The notes under the pieces: model-generated
The model's database searches: none
What the model saw: only the letters and a program-made list of their open reading frames with translations
What the model was told of the DNA's origin: nothing
Part shown: piece by piece, positions 37,125 to 46,304 of the stretch
How the letters are laid out: every line of letters starts with the position of its first letter
Numbering within the stretch: position 1 is the first letter of the stretch
Position numbers and translations under genes: made by a program
Origin: Yoonia sp.
Lineage (GTDB): Bacteria; Pseudomonadota; Alphaproteobacteria; Rhodobacterales; Rhodobacteraceae
Assembly: GCA_029250945.1 (NCBI GenBank)
Contig: JAQXEG010000044.1
Location: 98,087-162,086, forward strand
Length of the DNA: 64,000 bases
Reading direction: 5' to 3'

Positions 37125-38189
37125 ATGACTGAGCAGCAACCTCCATTTGCCGATATGAACGATCGCTCGCGCGAGGTTTTTCGCCGCGTGGTCGAGGGGT
37201 ATTTGGAAACCGGTGACCCCGTCGGGTCACGCACCCTAACGCGCACGTTGTCCGAAAATGTCAGTGCCGCGACCGTGCGCAATGTCATGTCTGATTTGGA
37301 ACACCTCGGTTTGCTCGATAGTCCGCATACCAGCGCAGGGCGGATGCCCACACAGCTGGGTTTGCGCATGTTTGTCGATGGCATTCTGGAAATGGGCGAC
37401 GTCGGCGGTGATGATCGTCGTCAGATTGACCAGACATTCGGGAACACGGGCCAGGATGTCACGGCCCTGCTCGACAACGTCGGCACCGCGCTTTCGTCGA
37501 TGACCCAAGGCGCAAGCCTTGTTTTGACACCCAAACACGAGGCGCCGATCAAACACATCGACTTTGTGTCCCTGTCCCGTGATCGTGCGCTTGTCGTTTT
37601 GGTCTTCGCCGATGGGCGCGTCGAAAACCGCCTGTTCACCCCACCCTCCGGTCAAACGCCATCATCGATGCGCGAGGCGGCAAATTTCCTCAATGCCATC
37701 GCCGAGGGGCATACACTGTCCGACCTTGGTGCCGTGATTGATCGTGAAATCAAATCCCGCCGCCAACAGATTGACACCCTCGCCGCTGAACTGGTCGAAA
37801 GCGGCTTTGCCACATGGGAAAATGAAGGCCAGACAACCGAACGCCTGATCGTGCGTGGACGCGGCAACCTGTTGTCTGATCATGAATCAGAGGCTGATTT
37901 GGACCGCATTCGCACCCTGTTTGACGATCTGGAACGCAAACAGGACATCGCCAATTTCCTTGATTTGGCCGAAGGCGGTGATGGTGTGCGCATTTTTATC
38001 GGGTCCGAGAACAAATTATTCTCACTTTCGGGTTCATCTTTGGTCGTTTCCCCTTATATGAACGCCGACCAACAGATAATCGGCGCGGTGGGTGTCATTG
38101 GCCCCACACGTCTTAACTATGGGCGCATCGTGCCCATCGTGAATTACACCGCACAGCTGGTGGGCAAAATGATTGCCGACCGCTCATGA
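37125..38189 (+). CDS. hrcA: Heat-inducible transcription repressor HrcA
   Basis: This 354-residue repressor binds CIRCE elements and controls groESL and related heat-shock genes, with GroEL as its folding sensor. The N-terminal winged helix reads FRRVVEGYLETGDPVGSRTL with NVSAATVRNVMSDLEHLGLL as recognition region; the central GAF-like domain and the C-terminal IGPTRLNYGRIVPIVNYTA block are typical. I find no CIRCE inverted repeat (TTAGCACTC-N9-GAGTGCTAA) in the 88-base gap before it, so it does not appear to autorepress through one. grpE follows after 12 bases. Confidence 0.96.
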   Translation: MTEQQPPFADMNDRSREVFRRVVEGYLETGDPVGSRTLTRTLSENVSAATVRNVMSDLEHLGLLDSPHTSAGRMPTQLGLRMFVDGILEMGDVGGDDRRQIDQTFGNTGQDVTALLDNVGTALSSMTQGASLVLTPKHEAPIKHIDFVSLSRDRALVVLVFADGRVENRLFTPPSGQTPSSMREAANFLNAIAEGHTLSDLGAVIDREIKSRRQQIDTLAAELVESGFATWENEGQTTERLIVRGRGNLLSDHESEADLDRIRTLFDDLERKQDIANFLDLAEGGDGVRIFIGSENKLFSLSGSSLVVSPYMNADQQIIGAVGVIGPTRLNYGRIVPIVNYTAQLVGKMIADRS

Positions 38190-38201
38190 CAGGACGAACA
38201 G

Positions 38202-38744
38202 ATGACTGACGACAACGTCGAACCACAAAGCCTTGATGACCTCGCCGCCGAAGGTGACGCGCAGGATGATCTGATCGGAAAGCTCGCCGATGCCGAGGCA
38301 GAGCGCGATGAGATGCGCGACCGTTTCATGCGCGCACTCGCCGATACCGAAAACATGCGTAAACGGTCGGAGCGTGATCGCCGTGAGGCTGAAAACTACG
38401 GTGGGTCCAAACTCGCCCGCGATATGCTGCCTGTTTACGACAATATGCGCCGCGCCCTTCAGTCCGCTGAGGAAGCGGATAAAGAGGTGAATTCTGCCCT
38501 GCTCGAAGGTGTTGAATTGACGATGCGGGAACTGATCTCCGTGTTCAAGAAACACGGCATTGATCCGATTGTCCCAGAGGTCGGTGACAAATTCGACCCC
38601 AAGCTGCACCAAGCCATGTTCGAGGCACCCCTGCCCGGTACCAAAGCTGGCGACATCATTCAGGTCGCTGCCGAAGGTTTCATGCTGCACGACCGTTTGC
38701 TACGTGCAGCACAGGTCGGTGTGTCATCTACGCCCGCGTCCTAA
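38202..38744 (+). CDS. grpE: GrpE nucleotide exchange factor
   Basis: A 180-residue dimeric exchange factor that releases ADP from DnaK. The long N-terminal coiled coil covers about residues 25-95 (LIGKLADAEAERDEMRDRFM and following), the core contains KLARDMLPVYDNMRRAL, and the C-terminal beta domain has the family pattern HQAMFEAPLPGTKAGDII and GFMLHDRLLRAAQVGVS. It is co-transcribed with hrcA, as is common in alphaproteobacteria. Its last four bases overlap the convergent mutS gene. Confidence 0.96.
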   Translation: MTDDNVEPQSLDDLAAEGDAQDDLIGKLADAEAERDEMRDRFMRALADTENMRKRSERDRREAENYGGSKLARDMLPVYDNMRRALQSAEEADKEVNSALLEGVELTMRELISVFKKHGIDPIVPEVGDKFDPKLHQAMFEAPLPGTKAGDIIQVAAEGFMLHDRLLRAAQVGVSSTPAS

Positions 38745-41359
38745 TCGCGGATCATATCGCGTAATTTATAGACTAACGCCAACGCATCCTTTGGCGTTAG
38801 TTCATCAGGCAAAACGTCGCGCAATGCGTCCTCGACCTGACTGGCCTCTGGCGTTTTGGCAATCGGTGCGGGTGTCGCAGAAAACAGGGGCAGATCATCG
38901 ATCACCGCCTTTTGACTTCCATCACGTTCACCTTTTTCCAACGCTTCCAGCACAACCGTTGCGCGGTCGACAACGACCTGCGGTAGCCCTGCCAATCGCG
39001 CGACCTGCACACCGTAACTGCGGTCTGCGGTGCCTTTTTTGACCTCGTGCAGGAACACGATGTCGTCGTCCCATTCCTTGACTGACACGGTGGCGTTATC
39101 CACCCCGTCCAGCTTGGCCGACAGCTGTGCCATCTCGTGATAGTGCGTGGCAAACAATGCGCGGCAACGGTTTACGTCGTGCAAATGTTCCAACGTCGCC
39201 CAAGCGATCGACAGCCCGTCATAGGTCGCAGTGCCGCGCCCGATTTCATCCAAGATCACCAGCGCACGGTCGTCTGCTTGGTTCAAAATTGCCGCAGTTT
39301 CGACCATTTCCACCATGAATGTTGATCGCCCCTTGGCTAGGTCGTCGGACGCACCAACACGGCTGAAAATCTGGCTGATCACACCGATATGGGCCGATTT
39401 CGCGGGCACATAGCTACCCATCTGCGCCAAAATTCCGATTACTGCGTTTTGGCGTAAGAACGTGGATTTACCTGCCATGTTTGGACCGGTCAAAAGCCAG
39501 ACTGGCGTCTCGGATAACCCACAGTCGTTGGCGACAAACGGCGCGCCTGTCTTTTGTAGCGCCGCCTCGACCACCGGATGCCGTCCGCCCAAGATATCAA
39601 ACGCGCGACTGTCGTCGATCACAGGTTTGCACCAGTTTTCGGTGCCCGCCAGATGGGCCAAAGCAGTGGCGCAGTCTAATTCCGACAGACCTTTTGCCAG
39701 AACACCCAAAGGCCCAGATTGATCAATAATTGCCTTTGTTAGTGTCTGAAATAGACGCTTTTCAATCTCAAGCGCCCGTCCACCTGCATTCAAAATCCGC
39801 GTCTCGATTTCTGACAGTTCTAACGTCGTAAACCGTACTTGGTTCGCGGTGGTCTGGCGGTGGATGAACGTCTCGTTCAGCGGCGCAGCTAGCATCTTTT
39901 CCGCGTGTGTCGCTGTGGTTTCGATGAAATAGCCTAGCACATTGTTGTGCTTGATCTTCAGTGATGAAATCCCGCTTAGTTCCGCAAATTCGGCCTGCAT
40001 GGCGGCAATCACACCGCGCCCTTCGTCCCGTAGTGTTCGTGCTTCATCAAGTTCGTCGTCATAGCCGGGCGCGATAAATCCGCCATCCCGTGCCAAAAGC
40101 GGTGCTTCAGCAACAAGTGCCTCGTCCAGCAGCGCCAACAGATCATCATGACCCAAAAGCGCAGTGCGCGCTGGCGATAGTGCACCGGGCATATCATCGG
40201 GCAGCATCGTGCCCAAAGTAACCGCCTGCGCGATCGTGTTCCGGATCGCCGCCATGTCACGCGGACCACCGCGTTCCAGCACGAGCCGCGACAATGCGCG
40301 GTCCAAGTCATGCACACCGCGCAAGATGTCGCGTAAATCCCCCGCGACGCGAGAGTTATTGGCGAAATAGGTCACGCTGTCTTGACGCTGCGCGATTGTC
40401 GACAATGTGCACGACGGGCTTGATAACCGCCGTTCCAGTAACCGTGCTCCACCCGCCGTCACTGTTCGGTCGATGGTGGCCAAAAGCGATCCCGCCTTGC
40501 CTCCGTCCGCCCCCTGGGCCAATTCCAGCGACCGACGTGTGGCCGTGTCAATCTGCATGACCGACGCCTGCCCCTCAATCACGGGTGGTCGCACCAATGG
40601 CATTGCGTTTTTCTGGGTAATCGTCAGGTATTCCGCCACGGCTGACATGGCCGATATTTGGGCGCGGTCAAAGCTGCCGAAAGCGTCTAGTGAACCGACA
40701 TTGAATAGGGATAGCAGGCGTTTTTCACCCGCTGTACTATCAAATGCCGCCCCACCCAATGTTGTCAGCGTTGCACCGGAATCAGACACTAACTCGGCGA
40801 AATCACCCTCTGATCCGTCCACGACGATCACCTCGCGCGGGGTTAAGCGGGCAAGCTCGGGGCTGAGCGTCACCAATGGGCAAGTCATGACATAAAACGC
40901 CCCTGTTGAGATATCGATCCATGCAATCGCGCCACTATCGCGCACCTGCGCATAGGCGGCCAAATAGTTATGTCGCCGCGCATCCAGCAGTGAATCCTCG
41001 GTTAGTGTGCCAGGTGTGACCAGCCGAACAACATCGCGTTTCACAACGGATTTATAACCGCGCTTTTTCGCCTCGGTAGGGCTTTCCATCTGTTCGCAAA
41101 CCGCGACGCGGAACCCCTTACGGATGAGGGTCAGAAAATACCCCTCGGCCGCGTGATGTGGCACGCCGCACATGGGGATATCGGCGCCGTCGTGTTTGCC
41201 ACGTTTCGTCAGCGCGATGTCGAGCGCACCAGCGGCGGCCACAGCATCATCAAAGAACATCTCGTAAAAATCGCCCATGCGATAGAACAGCAGTGCATCG
41301 GGATATCCGGCCTTCAGTTCTAGATATTGGGCCATCATGGGCGTGACGTTTGCAGACAT
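38741..41359 (-). CDS. mutS: DNA mismatch repair protein MutS
   Basis: At 872 aa this is a full-length MutS. The mismatch-contacting Phe-X-Glu lies in RMGDFYEMFFDDA, the N-terminal domain reads KRGKHDGADIPMCGVPHHAA, Walker A is LLTGPNMAGKSTFLRQNAVI, Walker B is VILDEIGRGTATYDGLSIAW, and the HTH/dimer region is present at the C-terminus with PKDALALVYKLRDMI. The start ATG 41357-41359 has GGGGGA four bases upstream; a longer frame adds an unconserved ten residues. It is transcribed toward grpE and away from maeB. Confidence 0.97.
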   Translation of the reverse strand: MSANVTPMMAQYLELKAGYPDALLFYRMGDFYEMFFDDAVAAAGALDIALTKRGKHDGADIPMCGVPHHAAEGYFLTLIRKGFRVAVCEQMESPTEAKKRGYKSVVKRDVVRLVTPGTLTEDSLLDARRHNYLAAYAQVRDSGAIAWIDISTGAFYVMTCPLVTLSPELARLTPREVIVVDGSEGDFAELVSDSGATLTTLGGAAFDSTAGEKRLLSLFNVGSLDAFGSFDRAQISAMSAVAEYLTITQKNAMPLVRPPVIEGQASVMQIDTATRRSLELAQGADGGKAGSLLATIDRTVTAGGARLLERRLSSPSCTLSTIAQRQDSVTYFANNSRVAGDLRDILRGVHDLDRALSRLVLERGGPRDMAAIRNTIAQAVTLGTMLPDDMPGALSPARTALLGHDDLLALLDEALVAEAPLLARDGGFIAPGYDDELDEARTLRDEGRGVIAAMQAEFAELSGISSLKIKHNNVLGYFIETTATHAEKMLAAPLNETFIHRQTTANQVRFTTLELSEIETRILNAGGRALEIEKRLFQTLTKAIIDQSGPLGVLAKGLSELDCATALAHLAGTENWCKPVIDDSRAFDILGGRHPVVEAALQKTGAPFVANDCGLSETPVWLLTGPNMAGKSTFLRQNAVIGILAQMGSYVPAKSAHIGVISQIFSRVGASDDLAKGRSTFMVEMVETAAILNQADDRALVILDEIGRGTATYDGLSIAWATLEHLHDVNRCRALFATHYHEMAQLSAKLDGVDNATVSVKEWDDDIVFLHEVKKGTADRSYGVQVARLAGLPQVVVDRATVVLEALEKGERDGSQKAVIDDLPLFSATPAPIAKTPEASQVEDALRDVLPDELTPKDALALVYKLRDMIRD

Positions 41360-41430
41360 GAAATCCCCCGAATTCAATCGCAGACACATTACCTGTCAGA
41401 TGTTAGCGGCGAAAGTGCTAAAGTCCGGCG

Positions 41431-41450
41431 TTGCGACCCCTTGCGACCCC
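41431..41450. repeat. Perfect 10-base tandem repeat upstream of maeB
   Basis: TTGCGACCCC occurs twice back to back, 41431-41440 and 41441-41450, in the 127-base gap between mutS and maeB, 36 bases before the maeB start. A ten-base period equals one helical turn, so a regulator could bind both copies on the same DNA face; slipped duplication is the simpler alternative. No function is known to me. Confidence 0.7.
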
Positions 41451-41486
41451 ATCTAGGTTGGCGTGACCAGATCAAAGGACGCGCAC

Positions 41487-43742
41487 ATGGCCAAGACGAA
41501 ACTGACCCGGGAAGACGCGCTTGCGTTTCACATGCAACCCACCCCTGGCAAATGGGAGGTGCAGGCCACCGTTCCCATGACCACACAACGTGATTTGTCG
41601 TTGGCCTATTCCCCCGGCGTCGCTGTTCCGTGCGAGGATATCGCGGCGAACCCTGAACTGGCCTATGACTATACGAACAAGGGCAACTTAGTCGCGGTCA
41701 TCTCCAACGGTACGGCTGTGCTGGGTCTGGGCAACCTTGGTGCGCTGGGCAGCAAGCCGGTCATGGAGGGGAAATCGGTTCTGTTCAAACGCTTTGCCGA
41801 CGTGAACTCCATCGATATTGAACTGGATACCGAGGACCCCGATGCGTTCTGCAATGCTGTGCGCCTGATGGCGCCGACCTTTGGCGGGATCAACCTTGAG
41901 GACATCAAAGCCCCTGAATGTTTCATCATTGAACAGCGCCTGAAAGAGGAAATGGACATCCCCGTGTTCCATGATGACCAGCACGGCACGGCGGTGATCT
42001 GTGCCGCGGGTCTGCTGAACGCGCTGCAAATTTCTGGCAAAAAGATTGAGGATGTTAAGATCGTCCTCAACGGTGCAGGTGCTGCTGGCATCGCTTGTTT
42101 GGAACTGCTCAAGGCGATGGGCGCCAAGCATAACAATTGCATCATGTGCGACACCAAAGGTGTGATTTACCAAGGCCGGACCGAAGGGATGAACCAATGG
42201 AAATCGGCCCATGCCGCCACCACTGACGCCCGTAGTCTCGCCGATGCAATGAACGGGTGCGACGTGTTCCTAGGTGTGTCGGCCAAGGGTGCCGTGACGC
42301 AGGCGATGGTCGAAAGCATGGCGGAAAACGCCGTTATCTTTGCCATGGCCAACCCCGATCCAGAGATCACGCCAGAAGAGGTGCACGCAGTGCGCGAGGA
42401 TGTGATCGTCGCCACGGGTCGGTCGGATTATCCAAACCAAGTCAATAATGTGCTTGGTTTCCCCTATCTGTTCCGCGGTGCGCTGGATATTCACGCCCGT
42501 GCGATCAACGACGAGATGAAGATCGCTTGTGCCCGTGCCCTTGCTGATTTAGCGAGAGAGGACGTGCCGGATGAGGTCGCGATGGCCTATGGCAAAAAGC
42601 TGAAATTCGGCCGCGATTACATCATCCCGACGCCGTTTGATCCGCGCCTGATCCACCGCATCCCCACCGCTGTTGCGCGTGCTGGTATGGACACTGGTGT
42701 TGCCCGCCGTCTCATCGTGGACATGGAGGGGTATGAAAACACGCTTAAGGCGAGGATGGACCCAACGGCTAGCATTTTGCGTGGCCTCAACAACCGTGCT
42801 CGCGCCGCGCAATCGCGCATCGTTTTTGCCGAAGGCGACGACATCCGCGTACTGCGTGCCGCTGTACAATACACCCGTTCTGGTCTGGGACAGGCTGTTG
42901 TTGTCGGCCGTGACGATGACGTGAAATCCAAGCTAGAGGCAGAGGGTTCGGGTGATGCATTTCCTGAGCTTGAGGTTATCAATGCGGCCAAAACCCCTCA
43001 TTTAGACACGTATAAATCGTTCCTCTATGACCGCCTGAACCGCAAAGGGTTTGATGCCCATGACATTCACCGCATGGCCGCGCGTGACCGTCATGTCTTT
43101 GCGTCCTTGATGGTGGCCCATGGTCATGCTGATGGGATGGTCACAGGTGCGACCCGCAAATCCGCGCATGTGCTTGAGCTGATTAACCACGTGTTTGATG
43201 CAGGCCCCCATGACGGTGCTGTTGGTGTGACGGCCGTGCTGCACAAAGGGCGCATCGTGCTGATCACCGATACGTTGGTGCATGAATGGCCCGATGAAAA
43301 CGACCTTGCCGATATCGCTGAACGCGGTGCTGCCGTGGCGCGTGATCTGGGGCTTGATCCGCGCGTGGCCTTTGTGTCGTTCTCGACCTTTGGTTATCCT
43401 GTGTCCGAGCGGGCTGAAAAAATGCATATCGCGCCAGATATCCTCGACGCCCGGGGCGTGGATTTCGAATTCGAAGGGGAAATGGCAGTGGACGTTGCCC
43501 TCAACGCCACCGCGATGGAGGCTTATCCGTTCTCGCGTCTGACAGCGCCAGCCAACGTGCTTGTGGTGCCTGCACGCCATTCCGCATCCATCAGTGTGAA
43601 ACTGATGCAGGAAATGGCAGGGGCCACGGTGATTGGCCCGATCCTGTCGGGGGTCGGTAAGCCTGTGCAAATCTGCTCCACCGGATCCACGGTAAATGAC
43701 ATCATGAATATGGCTGTGATCGCGGCCTGTCGGGTGGGCTAA
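41487..43742 (+). CDS. maeB: NADP-dependent malic enzyme with phosphotransacetylase-like domain
   Basis: A 751-residue two-domain protein. Residues 1-430 are malic enzyme (LAYSPGVAVPCEDIAANP, FADVNSIDIELDT, PVFHDDQHGTAVICAAGLLN, ILNGAGAAGIACLELLKAMG-type NAD(P) site at 42064-42120, IIPTPFDPRLI). Residues 430-750 form a phosphate acetyltransferase-like domain (FAEGDDIRVLRAAVQ, MVTGATRKSAHVLELI, VLVVPARHSASI) that in this family is regulatory rather than catalytic, binding acetyl-CoA. It oxidatively decarboxylates malate to pyruvate and NADPH. Start ATG 41487 has AAAGGA seven bases upstream. The PfkB kinase gene begins right after the stop. Confidence 0.96.
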   Translation: MAKTKLTREDALAFHMQPTPGKWEVQATVPMTTQRDLSLAYSPGVAVPCEDIAANPELAYDYTNKGNLVAVISNGTAVLGLGNLGALGSKPVMEGKSVLFKRFADVNSIDIELDTEDPDAFCNAVRLMAPTFGGINLEDIKAPECFIIEQRLKEEMDIPVFHDDQHGTAVICAAGLLNALQISGKKIEDVKIVLNGAGAAGIACLELLKAMGAKHNNCIMCDTKGVIYQGRTEGMNQWKSAHAATTDARSLADAMNGCDVFLGVSAKGAVTQAMVESMAENAVIFAMANPDPEITPEEVHAVREDVIVATGRSDYPNQVNNVLGFPYLFRGALDIHARAINDEMKIACARALADLAREDVPDEVAMAYGKKLKFGRDYIIPTPFDPRLIHRIPTAVARAGMDTGVARRLIVDMEGYENTLKARMDPTASILRGLNNRARAAQSRIVFAEGDDIRVLRAAVQYTRSGLGQAVVVGRDDDVKSKLEAEGSGDAFPELEVINAAKTPHLDTYKSFLYDRLNRKGFDAHDIHRMAARDRHVFASLMVAHGHADGMVTGATRKSAHVLELINHVFDAGPHDGAVGVTAVLHKGRIVLITDTLVHEWPDENDLADIAERGAAVARDLGLDPRVAFVSFSTFGYPVSERAEKMHIAPDILDARGVDFEFEGEMAVDVALNATAMEAYPFSRLTAPANVLVVPARHSASISVKLMQEMAGATVIGPILSGVGKPVQICSTGSTVNDIMNMAVIAACRVG

Positions 43743-44609
43743 ATGGCGGTTTGGAACCTTGGGTCGATCAACATCGACGTCGTCTATTCCGTCCCGCATA
43801 TTCCCGCACTCGGTGAAACGCTGGCTGCGACGGATCGCCAGATGTTTCTGGGCGGGAAGGGGGCCAATATGTCGGTCGCGATCGCGCGGTCAGGTAGCCG
43901 TGTGAACCATATCGGTGCTATTGGCGCCGACGGGATTTGGACGGGTGAACGGCTGTTGGAATACGGTGTTGATACGCAGTTCATCAAAGTCATTGCGCCG
44001 CAAACATCCCAAGCGGTGATCGCTGTGGATGCGAAGGGTGAAAACGCAATTATCCTTGCGCCTGGTGCTAGTGTCGAAATCCCGCAGCATCTGTTGCAAA
44101 ACGCACTGTCAGAGGCATCAACGGGCGATTGGTTCATCACGCAAAATGAAACTAACCTGCAACGCACAGGTGTCACGCTTGCCAAAAAGATGGGTTTGAA
44201 GGTCGGTTATGCCGCTGCCCCGTTCGATGCGGATCGGGTTGCCGCCGTGTTAGAGCATCTTGATTTTCTGATTTTGAACGCGGTCGAGGCACAGCAGCTG
44301 ACCGACGCCACTGGTAAGACGCCAGATGCGCTGGGCGTGGCGGATGTGATTGTGACCTTGGGCGGTGACGGTGCCGATTGGTACGGCGCGGACGGTAAAC
44401 AGCATTTTGATGCGCTGCCTGTGACCCCCGTTGATACAACAGGTGCAGGGGACACGTTCACTGGCTACGTTCTAGGCGGCCTTGATCAAGGGATGCCGAT
44501 GGCACAAGCCATCGCGATGGCGATCAAGGCGGGTGCGTTAATGGTCACCCGCCAAGGCACTGCTGATGTGATCCCCGATCTGGCTGAGGTGCGCGATTTT
44601 AGTGGCTGA
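43743..44609 (+). CDS. PfkB-family sugar kinase (ribokinase-like)
   Basis: A 288-residue ribokinase-fold enzyme. The substrate side shows GSINIDVVYSVPHIPALGET and FLGGKGANMSVAIARSG, the ATP/anion-hole side the signature DTTGAGDTFTGYVLGGL with the catalytic Asp. Sequence around GGKGAN favours ribokinase or a close relative, but it is shorter than typical ribokinase by about 15 residues and the substrate is unproven. The gene starts at the base after the maeB stop (TAAATG), so it is translationally coupled to it. Its last 11 bases overlap the convergent msrA region. Confidence 0.9.
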   Translation: MAVWNLGSINIDVVYSVPHIPALGETLAATDRQMFLGGKGANMSVAIARSGSRVNHIGAIGADGIWTGERLLEYGVDTQFIKVIAPQTSQAVIAVDAKGENAIILAPGASVEIPQHLLQNALSEASTGDWFITQNETNLQRTGVTLAKKMGLKVGYAAAPFDADRVAAVLEHLDFLILNAVEAQQLTDATGKTPDALGVADVIVTLGGDGADWYGADGKQHFDALPVTPVDTTGAGDTFTGYVLGGLDQGMPMAQAIAMAIKAGALMVTRQGTADVIPDLAEVRDFSG

Positions 44610-45333
44610 TGAACGGGGCGTTTGGACCCCATAGCGCCTCAACCCGCTGATCACGGCCACACGCATTGCGATAGAACTTGTAGGAATCCGCCGGTGTTTT
44701 TGGACCACGACGGGTCAGCACCATGTTCGGACCTTTGTGGTAATCCTGATGGTAGTCTTCGGCAGGATAGAACGTGGATTCAGCGATGATTGGCGTGACG
44801 ATCTTTTGCTCCAACTCTGTTTGCGCGCGGTTCAGCGCCTCGCGGGCTTGGGTCGCTTCACGGCTGGAACCAGTGAAAACAGCCGTGCGGTAAGCTGCGC
44901 CGCGGTCGCAGCACTGGCCGCCTGCATCCGTAGGGTCGACCGACCGGAAGAATAGGTTCAGTAGTTGCGGATGGCTAATGCGATCGGCGTCATATGTGAT
45001 TTCGACCGCTTCATAGTGGCCTGTGTTTTTTAACGTTTTGTACGTCGGGTTTTCGGTTGTGCCGCCGGTATAGCCTGACACGGCCTCGATCACGCCGGGA
45101 ACGCGTTCGAAAATCACTTTCGACGCACCAGAAACACCCGCCAGCAACAACCATTTTTCGATGTCGCGTGCCTCGGCTGTTTTGCCCTGAAGGATCGCGC
45201 CAAACCTGATGGTAAGCGCAAGAACCGCAGTTTTGATGAATTGGATGGTAAAGGTAATGATCGTATCTCCTGTGGTTGGCACGACATGACCCCGAATGCA
45301 GGCACCGATCAATTCACGGGCTGGTGATATCAC
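44599..45333 (-). pseudogene. msrA: Peptide methionine sulfoxide reductase A with scrambled active site
   Basis: The frame encodes clear MsrA sequence: RVPGVIEAVSGYTGGTTENP, FFRSVDPTDAGGQCCDRGAA and AEDYHQDYHKGPNMVLTRRG. The catalytic motif should read GGCFWCVESDFERVPG but the frame reads AGVSGASKVIFERVPG. The missing GCFWCVESDF is encoded in the shifted frame at 45110-45139 (minus). A loss of about four bases just before it and one extra T just after it restore the frame on either side. The in-frame product lacks the catalytic Cys. The only in-frame start codon of normal type is a distant GTG (45333); behind AGGAG at 45267-45271 the expected start reads ATC/ATT. I judge the gene inactive unless these are assembly errors. 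Confidence 0.8.
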
Positions 45334-45395
45334 GCGCTCTTTACCACTTGGAACATTTCGGCGCTGGGCCTAGCGTGGTGCAAAAGGGGACCCCA

Positions 45396-46304
45396 ATGAC
45401 CGAACATGTAACCACACACCAAGCACAGGATGATATCCGTAACCAATCCATTCTGATCTATGTGGACGGGAGGATCGTGCCGCGTGATCAGGCCGTGGTC
45501 AGTGTATATGACAGCGGCTTTATGTTGGGTGACGGCGTCTGGGAAGGGATGCGCTTGTATAATGGAAAATGGGCATTCTTAGATGAACACATGGACCGCT
45601 TGTTCGAGGCCGCGAAAGCCATTGATCTTGATATCGGGATGGATCGAAAGGGGGTCATTTCCGCCTTGTTAGAGACACAAAAAGCAAACGGTATGACCGA
45701 GAATGCCCATGCGCGTTTGATGATTACACGCGGGGTTAAGGTGCTGCCGTTCCAGCATCCGTCGCTGTCCCAATCCGGCCCGACATTTGTGATTATTATG
45801 GAGCATTCGCAGCCGAAAATCCCACGACCCATAACCCTTGCCACTGTGCCGCATTTGCGCGGCTTGCCGATGACCCAAGATCCGAAACTGAACAGCCATT
45901 CCAAGCTGAATTGCATCCTTGCCTGTATCGCCGCGCAAAAGGCGGGCGCGGATGAGGCGCTGATGCTGGATATCAATGGGTTCGTGAACACGACCAACGC
46001 CTGTAACTTTTTCATTGTGCGCAAAGGGGCCGTTTGGACCAGCACGGGCGACTATTGCATGAACGGGATCACCCGCCAAAAGGTCATCGACCTATGCCGC
46101 GCCAACGACATTCCGGTGTTTGAACGCAACTTTAGTCTGGTCGATATCTACGGCGCGGATGAGGCGTTTTTGACTGGCACATTCGGGGCGCAAACGCCTG
46201 TTGGTTCCTTGGACGGCCGCGTGATCGGCACGGGCGAGCTGGGGCCGATTACCACCAAGCTGCGCGCACTTTACAAGGACCTGATTGCTAGGGAAGTTGC
46301 CTGA
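45396..46304 (+). CDS. Class IV PLP-dependent aminotransferase
   Basis: A 302-residue fold-type IV aminotransferase related to branched-chain and D-amino-acid aminotransferases. It shows YVDGRIVPRDQAVVSVYDSG, GVWEGMRLYNGKW, ARLMITRGV, the PLP lysine in LNSHSKLNCILACI, and GITRQKVIDLC. The segment GFVNTTNACNFFIVRKG aligns where BCAT/DAAT enzymes carry the Glu that contacts the PLP ring nitrogen, and here that position is Thr; this suggests a distinct subfamily. Start ATG 45396 has AAAAGGGGA upstream. It overlaps the P-loop gene by one base (TGATG). The substrate is unknown; automated names such as ilvE would be unsafe. Confidence 0.88.
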   Translation: MTEHVTTHQAQDDIRNQSILIYVDGRIVPRDQAVVSVYDSGFMLGDGVWEGMRLYNGKWAFLDEHMDRLFEAAKAIDLDIGMDRKGVISALLETQKANGMTENAHARLMITRGVKVLPFQHPSLSQSGPTFVIIMEHSQPKIPRPITLATVPHLRGLPMTQDPKLNSHSKLNCILACIAAQKAGADEALMLDINGFVNTTNACNFFIVRKGAVWTSTGDYCMNGITRQKVIDLCRANDIPVFERNFSLVDIYGADEAFLTGTFGAQTPVGSLDGRVIGTGELGPITTKLRALYKDLIAREVA

